A stretch of 37,280 nt of DNA from Candidatus Omnitrophota bacterium (GTDB taxonomy: Bacteria; Omnitrophota; Gorgyraeia; Zapsychrales; Zapsychraceae), in NCBI GenBank assembly GCA_018062515.1, contig JAGOSC010000027.1:1-37280 (forward strand). The letters run 5' to 3'. A model generated the notes under the pieces. That model was not told the DNA's origin, searched no databases, and was given only the letters and a program-made list of their open reading frames with translations. Of this stretch, positions 15,452 through 23,615 are shown piece after piece. A program made the position numbers and the translations under genes. The stretch's first letter is position 1. The number at the start of each line of letters is the position of its first letter.

Positions 15452-18400
15452 TTAGTTTTTCTTCTCTTTGTCTTTTTGTAATTTTTCTAAGATTTTAGCG
15501 GAACCATTATCTTGCGCCCCAGCCCTCACCATCTTAATATCTAAACACAATCCTTGAAGTTCCTTCACCAAAACGTTAAACGATTCAGGAGTTCCAGGCG
15601 TTAATTTTTGTTGACCTTTAACAATAGCCTCATACATACGGCTGCGTCCGACGACGTCGTCGCTCTTGACGGTTAACATTTCTTGAAGAGTGTAAGCCGC
15701 GCCATAAGCTTCCAGCGCCCATACTTCCATTTCTCCGAATCTTTGTCCACCGAAGTGAGCTTTCCCGCCGAGCGGTTGTTGAGTAACAAGTGAATAAGGT
15801 CCAATAGAACGGGCATGTATTTTCTCATCAACAAGGTGATTCAACTTCAACATGTAGATGATACCGATGGTGACTTTTTGATCAAATGCTTCTCCAGTAT
15901 AACCATCGTACACAGTGGTTTTGCCTTCCTCAGGTAAACCAGCCAGCTTTAATTGTGCCCGAATTTCATCTTCGCTGGCACCATTAAAAACAGGAGTTTC
16001 TGCGTAGAATCCCAAGACTCTCGCTGCCCAACCTAAATGAGTTTCAAGTAATTGTCCTACGTTCATACGGGAAGGAACGCCTAACGGATTTAAAACGATG
16101 TCAACGGCTGAACCATCAGCTAAGAACGGCATATCTTGCTCAGGAAGAATACGTGAGACAATACCTTTATTACCATGGCGTCCGGCCATCTTATCACCTT
16201 CGGCAAGCTTGCGTTTAGTCGCTACATAAACAACGACTCTTTTTAATACGCCGGCTGGTAATTCATCGCCGCGCTTGACACGCTCAACTTCATTAATTTC
16301 TTCTTCTTCTAATTCAGCTAATTTATCACGATAGAATCTTAATACTTCATGCTCCTCGGAATCTTCATCAAAATCACCTAATTTTGCTTTGGAAACTTTG
16401 GTTTTAGCAACACCGAGGGCAGCTAATTTTTTGTTCTTTTCTTCTTCAATAAAATCTTTCTCTTGAACGTAATAAGCTCTAATCTTGACAATGCCTTCAC
16501 TCTCTTTGGTCTTATCGACTTTACTCTTTCGACCACGTTCATTTCTTTGAAAGATTTCTGTATTAACAATGACCCCTTCAATACCAGGAGACAATGTTAA
16601 TGATGTATCACGAATATCAGCAGCCTTTTCACCAAAGATGGCCCTTAACAGACGCTCTTCAGGCGACAATTCTTTTTCACTCTTCGGCGTAACTTTTCCG
16701 ACGAGAATGTCCCCGGCTTTTACTTCAGCACCGATGCGGATAACTCCGTCTTCATTAAGATTATTCAACGCGTCTTCGCTGACATTTGGAATGTCACGGG
16801 TAATTTCTTCATTACCTAAACGCGTTTCACGGCATTCAACTTCAAACTTTTCAATATGTATCGACGTAAAGACATCATTGCGGACGATTCTTTCATTAAT
16901 CAAAATTGCGTCCTCAAAGTTATATCCACGCCATGGCATAAAAGCAACCAACACGTTTCGGCCTAAAGCAAGGCGGCCATGCTGCGTGGCGATACCGTCG
17001 GCAATGGTTTGTCCGGCTTTTACTTTTTCACCAATCTTAACTAATGGCTTTTGATGAATACAAGTATTGGCATTGGTTCTTTGATAATTTTTTAAAGGAT
17101 AAATCGTTTTATCGATGACGATTTCTGAGGCATCGACTTTCGTAACAACTCCGCTCTCTTTAGAGATAACAACAACACCTGAGTCGCGAGCGACTTTAGC
17201 TTCCATACCCGTTCCGACACTCGGCATTTCTGGAACCATCAAAGGAACAGCCTGCCGTTGCATGTTTGAACCCATCAAGGCGCGGTTAGCGTCGTCATGT
17301 TCTAAGAACGGAATCAATGATGCAGCGACGGAAACAATCTGCAACGGAGATACGTCCATAAAATCGATATCTTTAGGCTTAACACGAGGAAAATCTGTTT
17401 TATATCGACACAAAATATCCGGTGTCTGAAAATTTCCACCTTCATCAATGGGCGCATTTGCCTGAGCAATATACTCGCCCTGATCTTTGTCGGCGGTTAA
17501 ATAAACTATTTTTTTGGTAACCTTACCGTCGGTAACAATGCGATAAGGAGTTTCAATAAATCCTAAATCATTGACGCGGGCACAATTGGTCAATGATGCA
17601 ATCAATCCGATATTCGGACCTTCCGGTGTTTCAATCGGACAAACGCGGCCATAGTGAGTCGGGTGAACGTCGCGCACTTCAAACCCAGCGCGTTCTCTTG
17701 ATAAACCACCAGGACCCAAGGCTGATAGACGACGTTTGTGGGTCATTTCAGAAAGCGGATTGACTTGATCCATAAATTGGGATAATTGGCTGCGGGCAAA
17801 AAAGTCTTGAATTTGGTTTGAAAATAATCTGGAATTAATTAAATGATGCGCAGTCAGATTTTCAAAATTTGTCATAACAACCAAACGTTCTTTGATCGAA
17901 CGTTCTAAACGAGCCAAACCAATTCTCACTTGATTCTGCACCAATTCGCTGACGGTTTTAATCCGTCGGTTACCCAAGTGATCGATATCATCTTTTTCGC
18001 CAACGCCTTCGCGTAGTCCGACGAGATAACGAATAACTTCGACCACTGTCGCGATATCCAAAACACGATTTTCTAGCGGGACTTCCATATTCAATTTTCT
18101 ATTAATAATATGTCGTCCGACTTTACTCAAATCATAACGCTTAGGTTCAAAGAATAAACGGAAAAATAAATTGTCAGCAACTTCTACCGTCGCTGGTTCC
18201 GTTGGGCGCATCTTTCTATAAAAATCTAACAATGCCTCTTCTTTGGTTTCCGTATGGTCTTTTTCTAAAGTATTCTCGAGATATTTGAAATCATCACCGA
18301 ACATCTTTTTCATTTCTTCGGTAGTTGATAAGCCCATGATGCGAAGAATTTGAGACGCAGGAAAATTCCTTCGGCGATCAATATAAGCTAAAAGAACATT

Positions 18401-18931
18401 ATTCAAATCATATTTGATTTCAAACCAAGCGCCTCTAGACGGAATAATTCTTCCGTGATAAAGGGCTTTTCCGGTTGGATGCATTTCAACTTCGAAGGAC
18501 ACGCCCGGAGGGCGCTGAATTTGTGAAACGACGACGCGCTCATCTCCATTAATGATGAACGTTCCTGTCTCGGTCATTAAAGGAAAATCTCCGAAATATA
18601 CTTCCTGCTCTTTAATATCTACAGGTGTAATCAAACGGAGTTTAACTTTTAAAGGAGCGGAATAAGTCATTCCTCGTCGTTTACATTCGATCGAAGAGTA
18701 TTTTTCCTTACCTAACGTATAATTTATGTACTCTAATTTAATTTGTCCATCATAACTTTCTAAAGGAAAAACTTCAGCAAATACTTCCTGCAAACCAATG
18801 TCTTGCCTTTTGTTGGATGAAACGTCTCGCTGCAGAAAACTTTCATAAGCGACTAACTGAATATCTAACAACTGTGGAAGTTCAAAATTGTCTTTAAACT
18901 TACTAAAGTTTTTTATTGTTATGTTTTCCAT
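15452..18931 (-). CDS. rpoB: DNA-directed RNA polymerase subunit beta
   Basis: This is the beta subunit of RNA polymerase. The rifampicin-binding cluster lies near residue 385: SQFMDQVNPLSEMTHKRRLS. The residues equivalent to E. coli Asp516, His526, Arg529 and Ser531 are retained. Other motifs are GPGGLSRERAGFEVRDVHPT, CPIETPEGPNIGLI, RHGNKGIVSRILPEQDMPF and the C-terminal GGKAHFGGQRFGEMEVWALE. At 1159 residues it is shorter than E. coli RpoB (1342), lacking its lineage-specific insertions. A 47-nt gap separates it from rplL, and I see no attenuator hairpin there. It ends 1 nt before rpoC. Confidence 0.99.
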   Translation of the reverse strand: MENITIKNFSKFKDNFELPQLLDIQLVAYESFLQRDVSSNKRQDIGLQEVFAEVFPLESYDGQIKLEYINYTLGKEKYSSIECKRRGMTYSAPLKVKLRLITPVDIKEQEVYFGDFPLMTETGTFIINGDERVVVSQIQRPPGVSFEVEMHPTGKALYHGRIIPSRGAWFEIKYDLNNVLLAYIDRRRNFPASQILRIMGLSTTEEMKKMFGDDFKYLENTLEKDHTETKEEALLDFYRKMRPTEPATVEVADNLFFRLFFEPKRYDLSKVGRHIINRKLNMEVPLENRVLDIATVVEVIRYLVGLREGVGEKDDIDHLGNRRIKTVSELVQNQVRIGLARLERSIKERLVVMTNFENLTAHHLINSRLFSNQIQDFFARSQLSQFMDQVNPLSEMTHKRRLSALGPGGLSRERAGFEVRDVHPTHYGRVCPIETPEGPNIGLIASLTNCARVNDLGFIETPYRIVTDGKVTKKIVYLTADKDQGEYIAQANAPIDEGGNFQTPDILCRYKTDFPRVKPKDIDFMDVSPLQIVSVAASLIPFLEHDDANRALMGSNMQRQAVPLMVPEMPSVGTGMEAKVARDSGVVVISKESGVVTKVDASEIVIDKTIYPLKNYQRTNANTCIHQKPLVKIGEKVKAGQTIADGIATQHGRLALGRNVLVAFMPWRGYNFEDAILINERIVRNDVFTSIHIEKFEVECRETRLGNEEITRDIPNVSEDALNNLNEDGVIRIGAEVKAGDILVGKVTPKSEKELSPEERLLRAIFGEKAADIRDTSLTLSPGIEGVIVNTEIFQRNERGRKSKVDKTKESEGIVKIRAYYVQEKDFIEEEKNKKLAALGVAKTKVSKAKLGDFDEDSEEHEVLRFYRDKLAELEEEEINEVERVKRGDELPAGVLKRVVVYVATKRKLAEGDKMAGRHGNKGIVSRILPEQDMPFLADGSAVDIVLNPLGVPSRMNVGQLLETHLGWAARVLGFYAETPVFNGASEDEIRAQLKLAGLPEEGKTTVYDGYTGEAFDQKVTIGIIYMLKLNHLVDEKIHARSIGPYSLVTQQPLGGKAHFGGQRFGEMEVWALEAYGAAYTLQEMLTVKSDDVVGRSRMYEAIVKGQQKLTPGTPESFNVLVKELQGLCLDIKMVRAGAQDNGSAKILEKLQKDKEKKN

Positions 18932-18978
18932 AAATAAGATACGCTTTGATTAAAGGTTTTAGGGATATTACAGACGAA

Positions 18979-19401
18979 TTACTTTACTTCAACTTTTGCG
19001 CCAGCGGCTTCAAGTTTTTTCTTAAGTTCTTCGGCTTCCTCTTTTGTAACACCTTGCTTGATTGGCTTAGGAGCTGCTTCAACTAAATCTTTCGCTTCCT
19101 TCAAACCAAGATTCGTAGCTGCGCGAACTTCTTTAATGACAGCGATCTTTTGCGCTCCAGCATCAACTAGAACGACATCAAAAGCTGTTTTTTCTTCAAC
19201 TGGTGCGGCAGCGGCGGCTCCAGCCATAGGCATCATCATACCGGCACCCATTGGAGCGGCGGCTTGAATACCAAGTCTGTCTTCTAAACCTTTTACTAAT
19301 TCAGAAAGTTCCAACGCGGTTAATCCTTCAATTGTCTTCGCCAAGTCGGCCAATTTAGGAGAAAGCGTAACTTTCTTTTCTTCTGTTGCTGTTTCAGCCA
19401 T
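18979..19401 (-). CDS. rplL: 50S ribosomal protein L7/L12
   Basis: L7/L12 forms the flexible stalk that recruits translational GTPases. The 140-residue protein has an N-terminal dimerisation helix (LADLAKTIEGLTALELSELV), a hinge, and the factor-binding C-terminal domain (FDVVLVDAGAQKIAVIKEVR, LGLKEAKDLVEAAP). It is longer than the typical 120-128 because of a short N-terminal extension and a hinge rich in alanine, methionine and proline (about residues 50-68). The ribosome-binding site GGGAGG is strong, as expected for the only multi-copy ribosomal protein. It starts 1 nt after rplJ. Confidence 0.98.
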   Translation of the reverse strand: MAETATEEKKVTLSPKLADLAKTIEGLTALELSELVKGLEDRLGIQAAAPMGAGMMMPMAGAAAAAPVEEKTAFDVVLVDAGAQKIAVIKEVRAATNLGLKEAKDLVEAAPKPIKQGVTKEEAEELKKKLEAAGAKVEVK

Positions 19402-19402
19402 T

Positions 19403-19933
19403 TTAATTTCCTCCCTTTTTCTCGCTATATTGTTTCAATATCGATAACAACTCGCGTGATTTTGCGTTTAAAGCACCAGCCAATCTGCTTGCAGGCGCTT
19501 GTAGTGTACCTAATAACATAGAAAGCAAGACTTCTCTTGAGGGCAATTCTGATAAACGCTTAACATCCGTGTCTAACAAAACACGGCCGCTGAGCAATCC
19601 GCCTTTTACTTTCACATGTTCCAAGTCTTTTGAAAAATTAATCAGAACTTTTGATACAGCTGATGAATCGGCATTCGTCCAAACAAATGCTGTTTGGTCG
19701 GATACACGATTGATCAAACCTTCATGCTTAAGCTCTTCTAAAGCATTTTGAGCAATAGAATTTTTAGAAACAAACATCGAAGCGCCGGATTTTTGTAAAT
19801 CCTTTCGAAGATTGCTTAATGTCTTGCTGGATAATTTAGAAAAGCTGAGAATAAAACAGCTTTCATTACTTTCAATTCCTTGTCGAATTCGATTATTAAA
19901 TTCAGATCGGTATATTTGGCCTACACGTTTCAT
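19403..19933 (-). CDS. rplJ: 50S ribosomal protein L10
   Basis: L10 anchors L7/L12 dimers to the large-subunit stalk base. The 176-residue protein starts MKRVGQIYRSEFNNRIRQ, has the rRNA-binding N-terminal domain with SNLRKDLQKSGASMFVSKNS, and ends in the long helix that binds L12 dimers (APASRLAGALNAKSRELLSI). It overlaps rplA by 4 nt (ATGA). The structured rplJ leader that binds L10-L12 in E. coli has no intergenic room here, so any such autoregulation would have to act within rplA. Confidence 0.96.
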   Translation of the reverse strand: MKRVGQIYRSEFNNRIRQGIESNESCFILSFSKLSSKTLSNLRKDLQKSGASMFVSKNSIAQNALEELKHEGLINRVSDQTAFVWTNADSSAVSKVLINFSKDLEHVKVKGGLLSGRVLLDTDVKRLSELPSREVLLSMLLGTLQAPASRLAGALNAKSRELLSILKQYSEKKGGN

Positions 19934-20610
19934 AATGCCACCTTTAATCCCGGACCCATCGTCGATGACAGAGAAACAGACTTAATTAAATTTCCCTTCA
20001 CCGAAGCCGGTTTGGCTTGATTAATTGCGTCAATAACTTGATTAATATTTTCTTTGATTTTTTCTTTTGAGAATGATCTTTTTGCGACACCAACGTGGAT
20101 ACCGGATTGCTTATCAGATTTGAATTCAATCTTACCGGCTTTTACGTCGCGGATGGCTTTTTCAATATCGGTAGTAACTGTGCCCGCTTTGGGGGTTGGC
20201 ATTAGCCCTCGAGGTCCGAGGACTTTTCCTAGCTTACTTAAATCTCTCATCATGTCCGGTGACGCGATGACGACGTCAAAATCTAAAAATCCTTTGGATA
20301 CTCTATCGATGAGATCTTCAGCTCCGACAAAATCTGCTCCAGACGCTTTGGCTTTCGCCTCAAGTTCGCCTTTACAGAAAACCGCAATGCGGATGACCTT
20401 TCCTGTTCCATGCGGAAGAACGACGGTTCCGCGGACAATCTGATCGGATGCTTTGGAATTAATAGTCAAGGCAAAATGTAATTCAACCGTTTCATCAAAT
20501 TTTGTTTTTGGAAATTTATCCAGATGAGTAATAGCTTCTTCCAGCGAATACGTTCTTTCGCGATTGATCGGGGTATAACCTTGCTTCATTCGTTTGCTTG
20601 CAGTTCTCAT
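19930..20610 (-). CDS. rplA: 50S ribosomal protein L1
   Basis: L1 forms the mobile L1 stalk that guides deacylated tRNA out of the E site. In many bacteria it represses rplKA by binding a mimic of its rRNA site. The 226-residue protein contains FDETVELHFALTINSKASDQ, the highly conserved KLGKVLGPRGLMPTPKAGTV, and GKIEFKSDKQSGIHVGVAKR. Its ATG overlaps the rplK stop by one base. The 11-nt gap before rplK leaves little space for a separate L1-binding leader. Confidence 0.98.
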   Translation of the reverse strand: MRTASKRMKQGYTPINRERTYSLEEAITHLDKFPKTKFDETVELHFALTINSKASDQIVRGTVVLPHGTGKVIRIAVFCKGELEAKAKASGADFVGAEDLIDRVSKGFLDFDVVIASPDMMRDLSKLGKVLGPRGLMPTPKAGTVTTDIEKAIRDVKAGKIEFKSDKQSGIHVGVAKRSFSKEKIKENINQVIDAINQAKPASVKGNLIKSVSLSSTMGPGLKVAL

Positions 20611-21035
20611 TATTCGGTCACCTCAATTCCCATGCTTCTTGCGGTTCCTTTAATCGTACTAATCGCTTGAGCTAAATTTTCCGTGTTCAAATCTTCCATT
20701 TTTGTTTTGGCGATTTCTCGAACTTGCGCTAGGGTAATCCTTCCGATAAATTCTTTTCCAGCGGTTCCAGAAGCCTTAGCAATATTCGCTGCCTTTTTGA
20801 TGAGCACTGAGCTCGGCGGCGTTTTAATAACAAAGTCAAATGATTTATCTTTATAAACAGTGATAATGGCCGGAAGAATGTATCCTTCGCGTCCTTTGGT
20901 TCGTTCATTGAATTGCTTACAAAAACCCATGATATTGATGCCATGCTGACCTAAAGCAGGACCGACTGGCGGCGCAGGATTCGCTTGACCTGCAGGTACA
21001 TATAATTTGATTTGTGCGACAACTTCTTTAGCCAT
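20610..21035 (-). CDS. rplK: 50S ribosomal protein L11
   Basis: L11 is part of the GTPase-associated centre and is needed for RelA activation and thiostrepton sensitivity. The 141-residue length is exactly the family's. It has the N-terminal hinge sequence IKLYVPAGQANPAPPVGPAL followed by GQHGINIMGFCKQFNERT, and the C-terminal rRNA-binding domain with KTPPSSVLIKKAA and GTARSMGIEV. It begins 11 nt after nusG. Confidence 0.99.
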   Translation of the reverse strand: MAKEVVAQIKLYVPAGQANPAPPVGPALGQHGINIMGFCKQFNERTKGREGYILPAIITVYKDKSFDFVIKTPPSSVLIKKAANIAKASGTAGKEFIGRITLAQVREIAKTKMEDLNTENLAQAISTIKGTARSMGIEVTE

Positions 21036-21046
21036 TTTTTTTATCC

Positions 21047-21580
21047 TTATATTTTCTCAACTTGCCAATATTCAAGCTCAACCAAGGTGGATCGTCCGAA
21101 AATAGAAACACTCACTTTCAATTTTCCTCGATCCGGGAATATATCCGTCACCGAACCATTGAAATTTGCAAACGGCCCTTGCGATATGCGAATCGATTCG
21201 CCGATCTCAAAGGTTGTCTTTGGCATCGGTTTAACTTCTGTATCTTCTGTACGCTGTAGGATTCTCTTGACTTCTTCTTCAGTGATGGGCGTTGGTTTTC
21301 GGCCGGGTCCAATAAAACCGGTGATACCCGGAATCGTTTTAACCAAATACCAGCTTTCCTTGCTCATATTCATTTTGATCAGAATATATCCGGGGAAAAA
21401 TTTTCTCGACGTAATTCTTTTCTTTCCGGAACGGACTTCAGACACCTGCTCAGTCGGAACAACGATCTCACTCACGTAATCTTTTAAATTCGTAGAGACC
21501 ATTTTACTTTCGAGGCCTGCGCGGGCTTTCTCTTCAGATCCTGTTTGTGTATGAACTACGTACCACTTCATTTCATCCAT
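21047..21580 (-). CDS. nusG: Transcription termination/antitermination protein NusG
   Basis: NusG binds the RNA polymerase clamp, aids Rho, and links RNA polymerase to the ribosome via S10. The 177-residue protein has an NGN domain (KWYVVHTQTGSEEKARAGLE, FFPGYILIKM, PGITGFIGPGRKPTPI) and a C-terminal KOW domain (ESIRISQGPFANFNGSVTDI). The frame also opens at a GTG at 21589 overlapping secE. I prefer the ATG at 21580 because an AGGTG ribosome-binding site lies at good spacing before it; another ATG is at 21571. The gene follows secE directly, as in most bacteria. Confidence 0.97.
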   Translation of the reverse strand: MDEMKWYVVHTQTGSEEKARAGLESKMVSTNLKDYVSEIVVPTEQVSEVRSGKKRITSRKFFPGYILIKMNMSKESWYLVKTIPGITGFIGPGRKPTPITEEEVKRILQRTEDTEVKPMPKTTFEIGESIRISQGPFANFNGSVTDIFPDRGKLKVSVSIFGRSTLVELEYWQVEKI

Positions 21581-21585
21581 AATGA

Positions 21586-21771
21586 TCACCTAATAAGAAT
21601 TCCTAACAACTTTGAAAGAACAAGATCAACAATGGCGATAAAACAGCCAAGCATAAAAGTACTTACTAAAACGACCCAGGTGGAATCAATCAAATCTTTT
21701 CTTGCTGTCCAAGAAACTTTTTTCAGTTCGACAATTACTTCGCTAATAAATTTCTTAATTTTTCCGAACAT
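21586..21771 (-). CDS. secE: Preprotein translocase subunit SecE
   Basis: SecE clamps SecY in the SecYEG channel at the inner membrane. This 61-residue, single-span form has the amphipathic helix motif FISEVIVELKKVSWTARKD, typical of SecE (V-x-W-P/T-x-R), then a hydrophobic segment of about 20 residues (WVVLVSTFMLGCFIAIVDLV) near the C-terminus. The three-span form of E. coli is not present. It lies between tRNA-Trp and nusG, the standard location. Confidence 0.97.
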   Translation of the reverse strand: MFGKIKKFISEVIVELKKVSWTARKDLIDSTWVVLVSTFMLGCFIAIVDLVLSKLLGILIR

Positions 21772-21788
21772 ATATTTTTTTTTACGTA

Positions 21789-21863
21789 CAGGCCTGGTTG
21801 GAGTCGAACCAACAACACACGGTTTTGGAGACCGTTGCTCTAACCAATTGGAGCTACAGGCCT
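21789..21863 (-). tRNA. tRNA-Trp (anticodon CCA)
   Basis: The minus strand folds as a complete cloverleaf: acceptor AGGCCTG paired with CAGGCCT, D arm GCTC/GAGC, anticodon stem ACGGT/ACCGT with loop CTCCAAA (anticodon CCA), and T arm GTTGG/CCAAC with loop TTCGACT. The discriminator base is G, as expected for tryptophan tRNA. The 3' CCA is not encoded. It is embedded between rpmG and secE and is probably cut out of the operon transcript. Confidence 0.97.
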
Positions 21864-21884
21864 ATTAGTTTGAGTCTCCAAAAA

Positions 21885-22055
21885 CTACTTTTTGACTTCA
21901 CGATGTATTGTATGTTTACGCAATCTCGGACAATATTTTTTTAGCTCAATACGTTCCGGATGTTTTTTCTTGTCTTTCTTGGTCGTATAATTTATTTCAC
22001 CTGACTCAACGCATTTCAGCAGGATTGTTTCTCTATTTTTCTTTTTCTTCGCCAT
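21885..22055 (-). CDS. rpmG: 50S ribosomal protein L33
   Basis: This 56-residue gene encodes L33, a small large-subunit protein near the E site. It begins MAKKKKNRETILLKC and contains INYTTKKDKKKHPERIELKK then YCPRLRKHTIHREVKK, which matches bacterial L33 closely (YTT-KNKKN-P-RLELKKYCP). Zinc-binding L33 has four cysteines in two CxxC pairs. Here only the first cysteine of each pair remains (KCVES and YCPRL), so the zinc ribbon is half lost. It lies between tRNA-Thr and tRNA-Trp, a common arrangement upstream of secE. Confidence 0.96.
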   Translation of the reverse strand: MAKKKKNRETILLKCVESGEINYTTKKDKKKHPERIELKKYCPRLRKHTIHREVKK

Positions 22056-22106
22056 GAGTAAGACCTATATAATTAAAAATTATTTTTTAAATTTATCCGT
22101 TAAAAA

Positions 22107-22179
<73 letters not shown>

Positions 22180-22266
22180 AGCCTAAAAAATATAATTAGC
22201 ATCTATTATTTTTATAATGAAATGGAATTGAAGCGTGGCCCAATTACTTTTCATAATAATTTACCA

Positions 22267-22294
22267 AGTATATATATAATTAAAATTTTGTCAA
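22267..22294 (-). promoter_or_regulatory. Near-consensus sigma-70 promoter of the tRNA-rpmG-secE-rpoBC-ribosomal superoperon
   Basis: On the minus strand a perfect -35 box TTGACA (22289-22294) is followed after 16 nt of A+T-only spacer by TATACT (22267-22272), five of six matches to the -10 consensus. Initiation would fall near 22260, about 80 nt before tRNA-Thr. It is one of the two best promoters in the window and lies in the only gap over 150 nt on this side of tyrS (22180-22362); the rest of that gap is AT-rich with no gene. Confidence 0.8.
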
Positions 22295-22330
22295 GCTCTT
22301 TTATAAAATTTATACTTAATCCTAAGTTAT

Positions 22331-22373
22331 GCCAACTTTTACAGTTAGCACTCATTTTAAAACTAAATGAGCT
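22331..22373 (-). terminator. Tandem hairpins at the end of tyrS (possible terminator)
   Basis: On the minus strand two adjacent stem-loops follow the last codon of tyrS. The first pairs CTCATTT with AAATGAG (22351-22371, 7-nt loop) and includes the tyrS stop. The second pairs GCTAACT with AGTTGGC (22331-22349, 5-nt loop) and gains a G-U pair only as minus-strand RNA. No uridine run follows directly, so intrinsic termination is uncertain; they may instead protect the tyrS 3' end. Confidence 0.35.
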
Positions 22374-23523
22374 TCAAAAAACGTCGTTTACCGACCTTCA
22401 AAATACCAGGGATCATTTCCCAATCTTCATTATCTATCTTATTGCCATTAAATGAGATAGCATCTTGTTCCAACAAACGCCGAACCTCTTTTTTGGAAGA
22501 TACGATTTTTAGCTCTACCAAAACATCTGTTAATTGTTTACCTTTTTCAATGGAATAGACTTGCATGTCCTCCGGCGTTTGCCGCTGACTAAAAACTTTT
22601 TCAAAATTGTCCTGTGATTTTTGGGCAATATTTTCTTCATATAATTGAGCAACAATTTCGCGCGCTAATTTCAATTTAGCAGCTTTAGGATGCATGTCCG
22701 TGAGTTCATTTAAGTCGATATTCGTTAGATATTCAAAATATTTATTCATCAACTGATCACTGATGGACATGATTTTACCAAAAATGTCGTCGGGAGATTC
22801 ATTGATGCCGATATAATTATCCAATGACTTACTCATTTTTTTCACGCCATCTAATCCTTCTAACAATGGCGTCATCATGATCACTTGCGGTTCTTGTCCA
22901 ATCGCCGCCTGCATTTGTCGGCCCATGAGTAAATTAAATTTTTGATCATTTCCTCCCAACTCAACATCCGCTTTTAAATGAATCGAATCATAACCTTGCA
23001 AGAGAGGATAAATAAATTCAAGCACACTGATTTCTTTACCTTCCTCGTATCTTTTTTTGAAATCCGAACGAGCCAACATTTGCGCAACACTAGCATGAGC
23101 CGTTAACTCGACAACCTGTTGGGAAGTTAACTGATCCAGCCACTGGCTGTTAAACACAATCTTGGTTTTTTTCTCATCCAAAATCTTAAAAACCTGGCTT
23201 TTATAGGATTTAGCGTTCTCATCTATCTCTTTTCGTGTCAATTGTTTACGAATACTATCGCGGCCGGTAGGATCGCCGACTTGAGCGGTAAAATCACCGA
23301 TTAAAAAATACACGGTATGACCTAAATCCTGAAATTGTCTTAATTTTCGAAGTAAAACAACGTGTCCTAAATGAATATCCGGAGCGGTAGGATCAAAACC
23401 CGCCTTGATAACCAGTTTTTTGCCTTTCTGTTCACTTTCAAGCAGTTTGGCTTCCAAACTTTTAAGATCAATGATCTCGGTGGTGCCGCGGGATAAAATT
23501 CGAAGAGCTTCTTTTACGGACAT
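22363..23523 (-). CDS. tyrS: Tyrosyl-tRNA synthetase
   Basis: This class I synthetase charges tRNA-Tyr. The 386-residue protein has the HIGH-type signature HLGH (residues 51-54) in the context GFDPTAPDIHLGH, the KMSKS signature (KKMSKSLDN, near residue 230) and a C-terminal S4 RNA-binding domain (VSSKKEVRRLLEQDAISFNG). The length and the FDPTAPDIHLGH wording fit the second TyrS subgroup (TyrZ-like). The frame opens further back at a GTG at 23559, but that codon lies inside the rpsA terminator stem, so the ATG at 23523 (MSVKEALRIL) is the likely start. No Shine-Dalgarno sequence is evident. Confidence 0.96.
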   Translation of the reverse strand: MSVKEALRILSRGTTEIIDLKSLEAKLLESEQKGKKLVIKAGFDPTAPDIHLGHVVLLRKLRQFQDLGHTVYFLIGDFTAQVGDPTGRDSIRKQLTRKEIDENAKSYKSQVFKILDEKKTKIVFNSQWLDQLTSQQVVELTAHASVAQMLARSDFKKRYEEGKEISVLEFIYPLLQGYDSIHLKADVELGGNDQKFNLLMGRQMQAAIGQEPQVIMMTPLLEGLDGVKKMSKSLDNYIGINESPDDIFGKIMSISDQLMNKYFEYLTNIDLNELTDMHPKAAKLKLAREIVAQLYEENIAQKSQDNFEKVFSQRQTPEDMQVYSIEKGKQLTDVLVELKIVSSKKEVRRLLEQDAISFNGNKIDNEDWEMIPGILKVGKRRFLKLI

Positions 23524-23554
23524 AATAGTGAGGTGAAAGTATCGGATTAAAAAT

Positions 23555-23585
23555 GGCACCTCTCCTTATATTAAGGAAAGGTGCC
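23555..23585 (-). terminator. Rho-independent terminator after rpsA
   Basis: The minus-strand RNA forms a 14-bp stem with a 3-nt loop: GGCACCU pairs with AGGUGCC, then UCCUUA pairs with UAAGGA. The one non-Watson-Crick position is a G-U pair on the minus strand but a C-A mismatch on the plus strand, which supports minus-strand function. AUUUUUAAU follows. It lies 31 nt after the rpsA stop and separates rpsA from tyrS. Confidence 0.8.
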
Positions 23586-23615
23586 GTATTTATTTAGATA
23601 TAATGTTTAGTCAAA

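Noticed and set aside
16569..17054. A 161-codon plus-strand frame inside rpoB
   Set aside because: Antisense shadow of a highly conserved rpoB region. The same applies to other long plus-strand frames, such as 8744-9205 in fusA, 4229-4552 in rplB and 33690-34082 in pilQ.
23524..23559. Upstream extension of tyrS to a GTG at 23559
   Set aside because: The GTG lies in the stem of the rpsA terminator, and the added residues are not part of TyrS.
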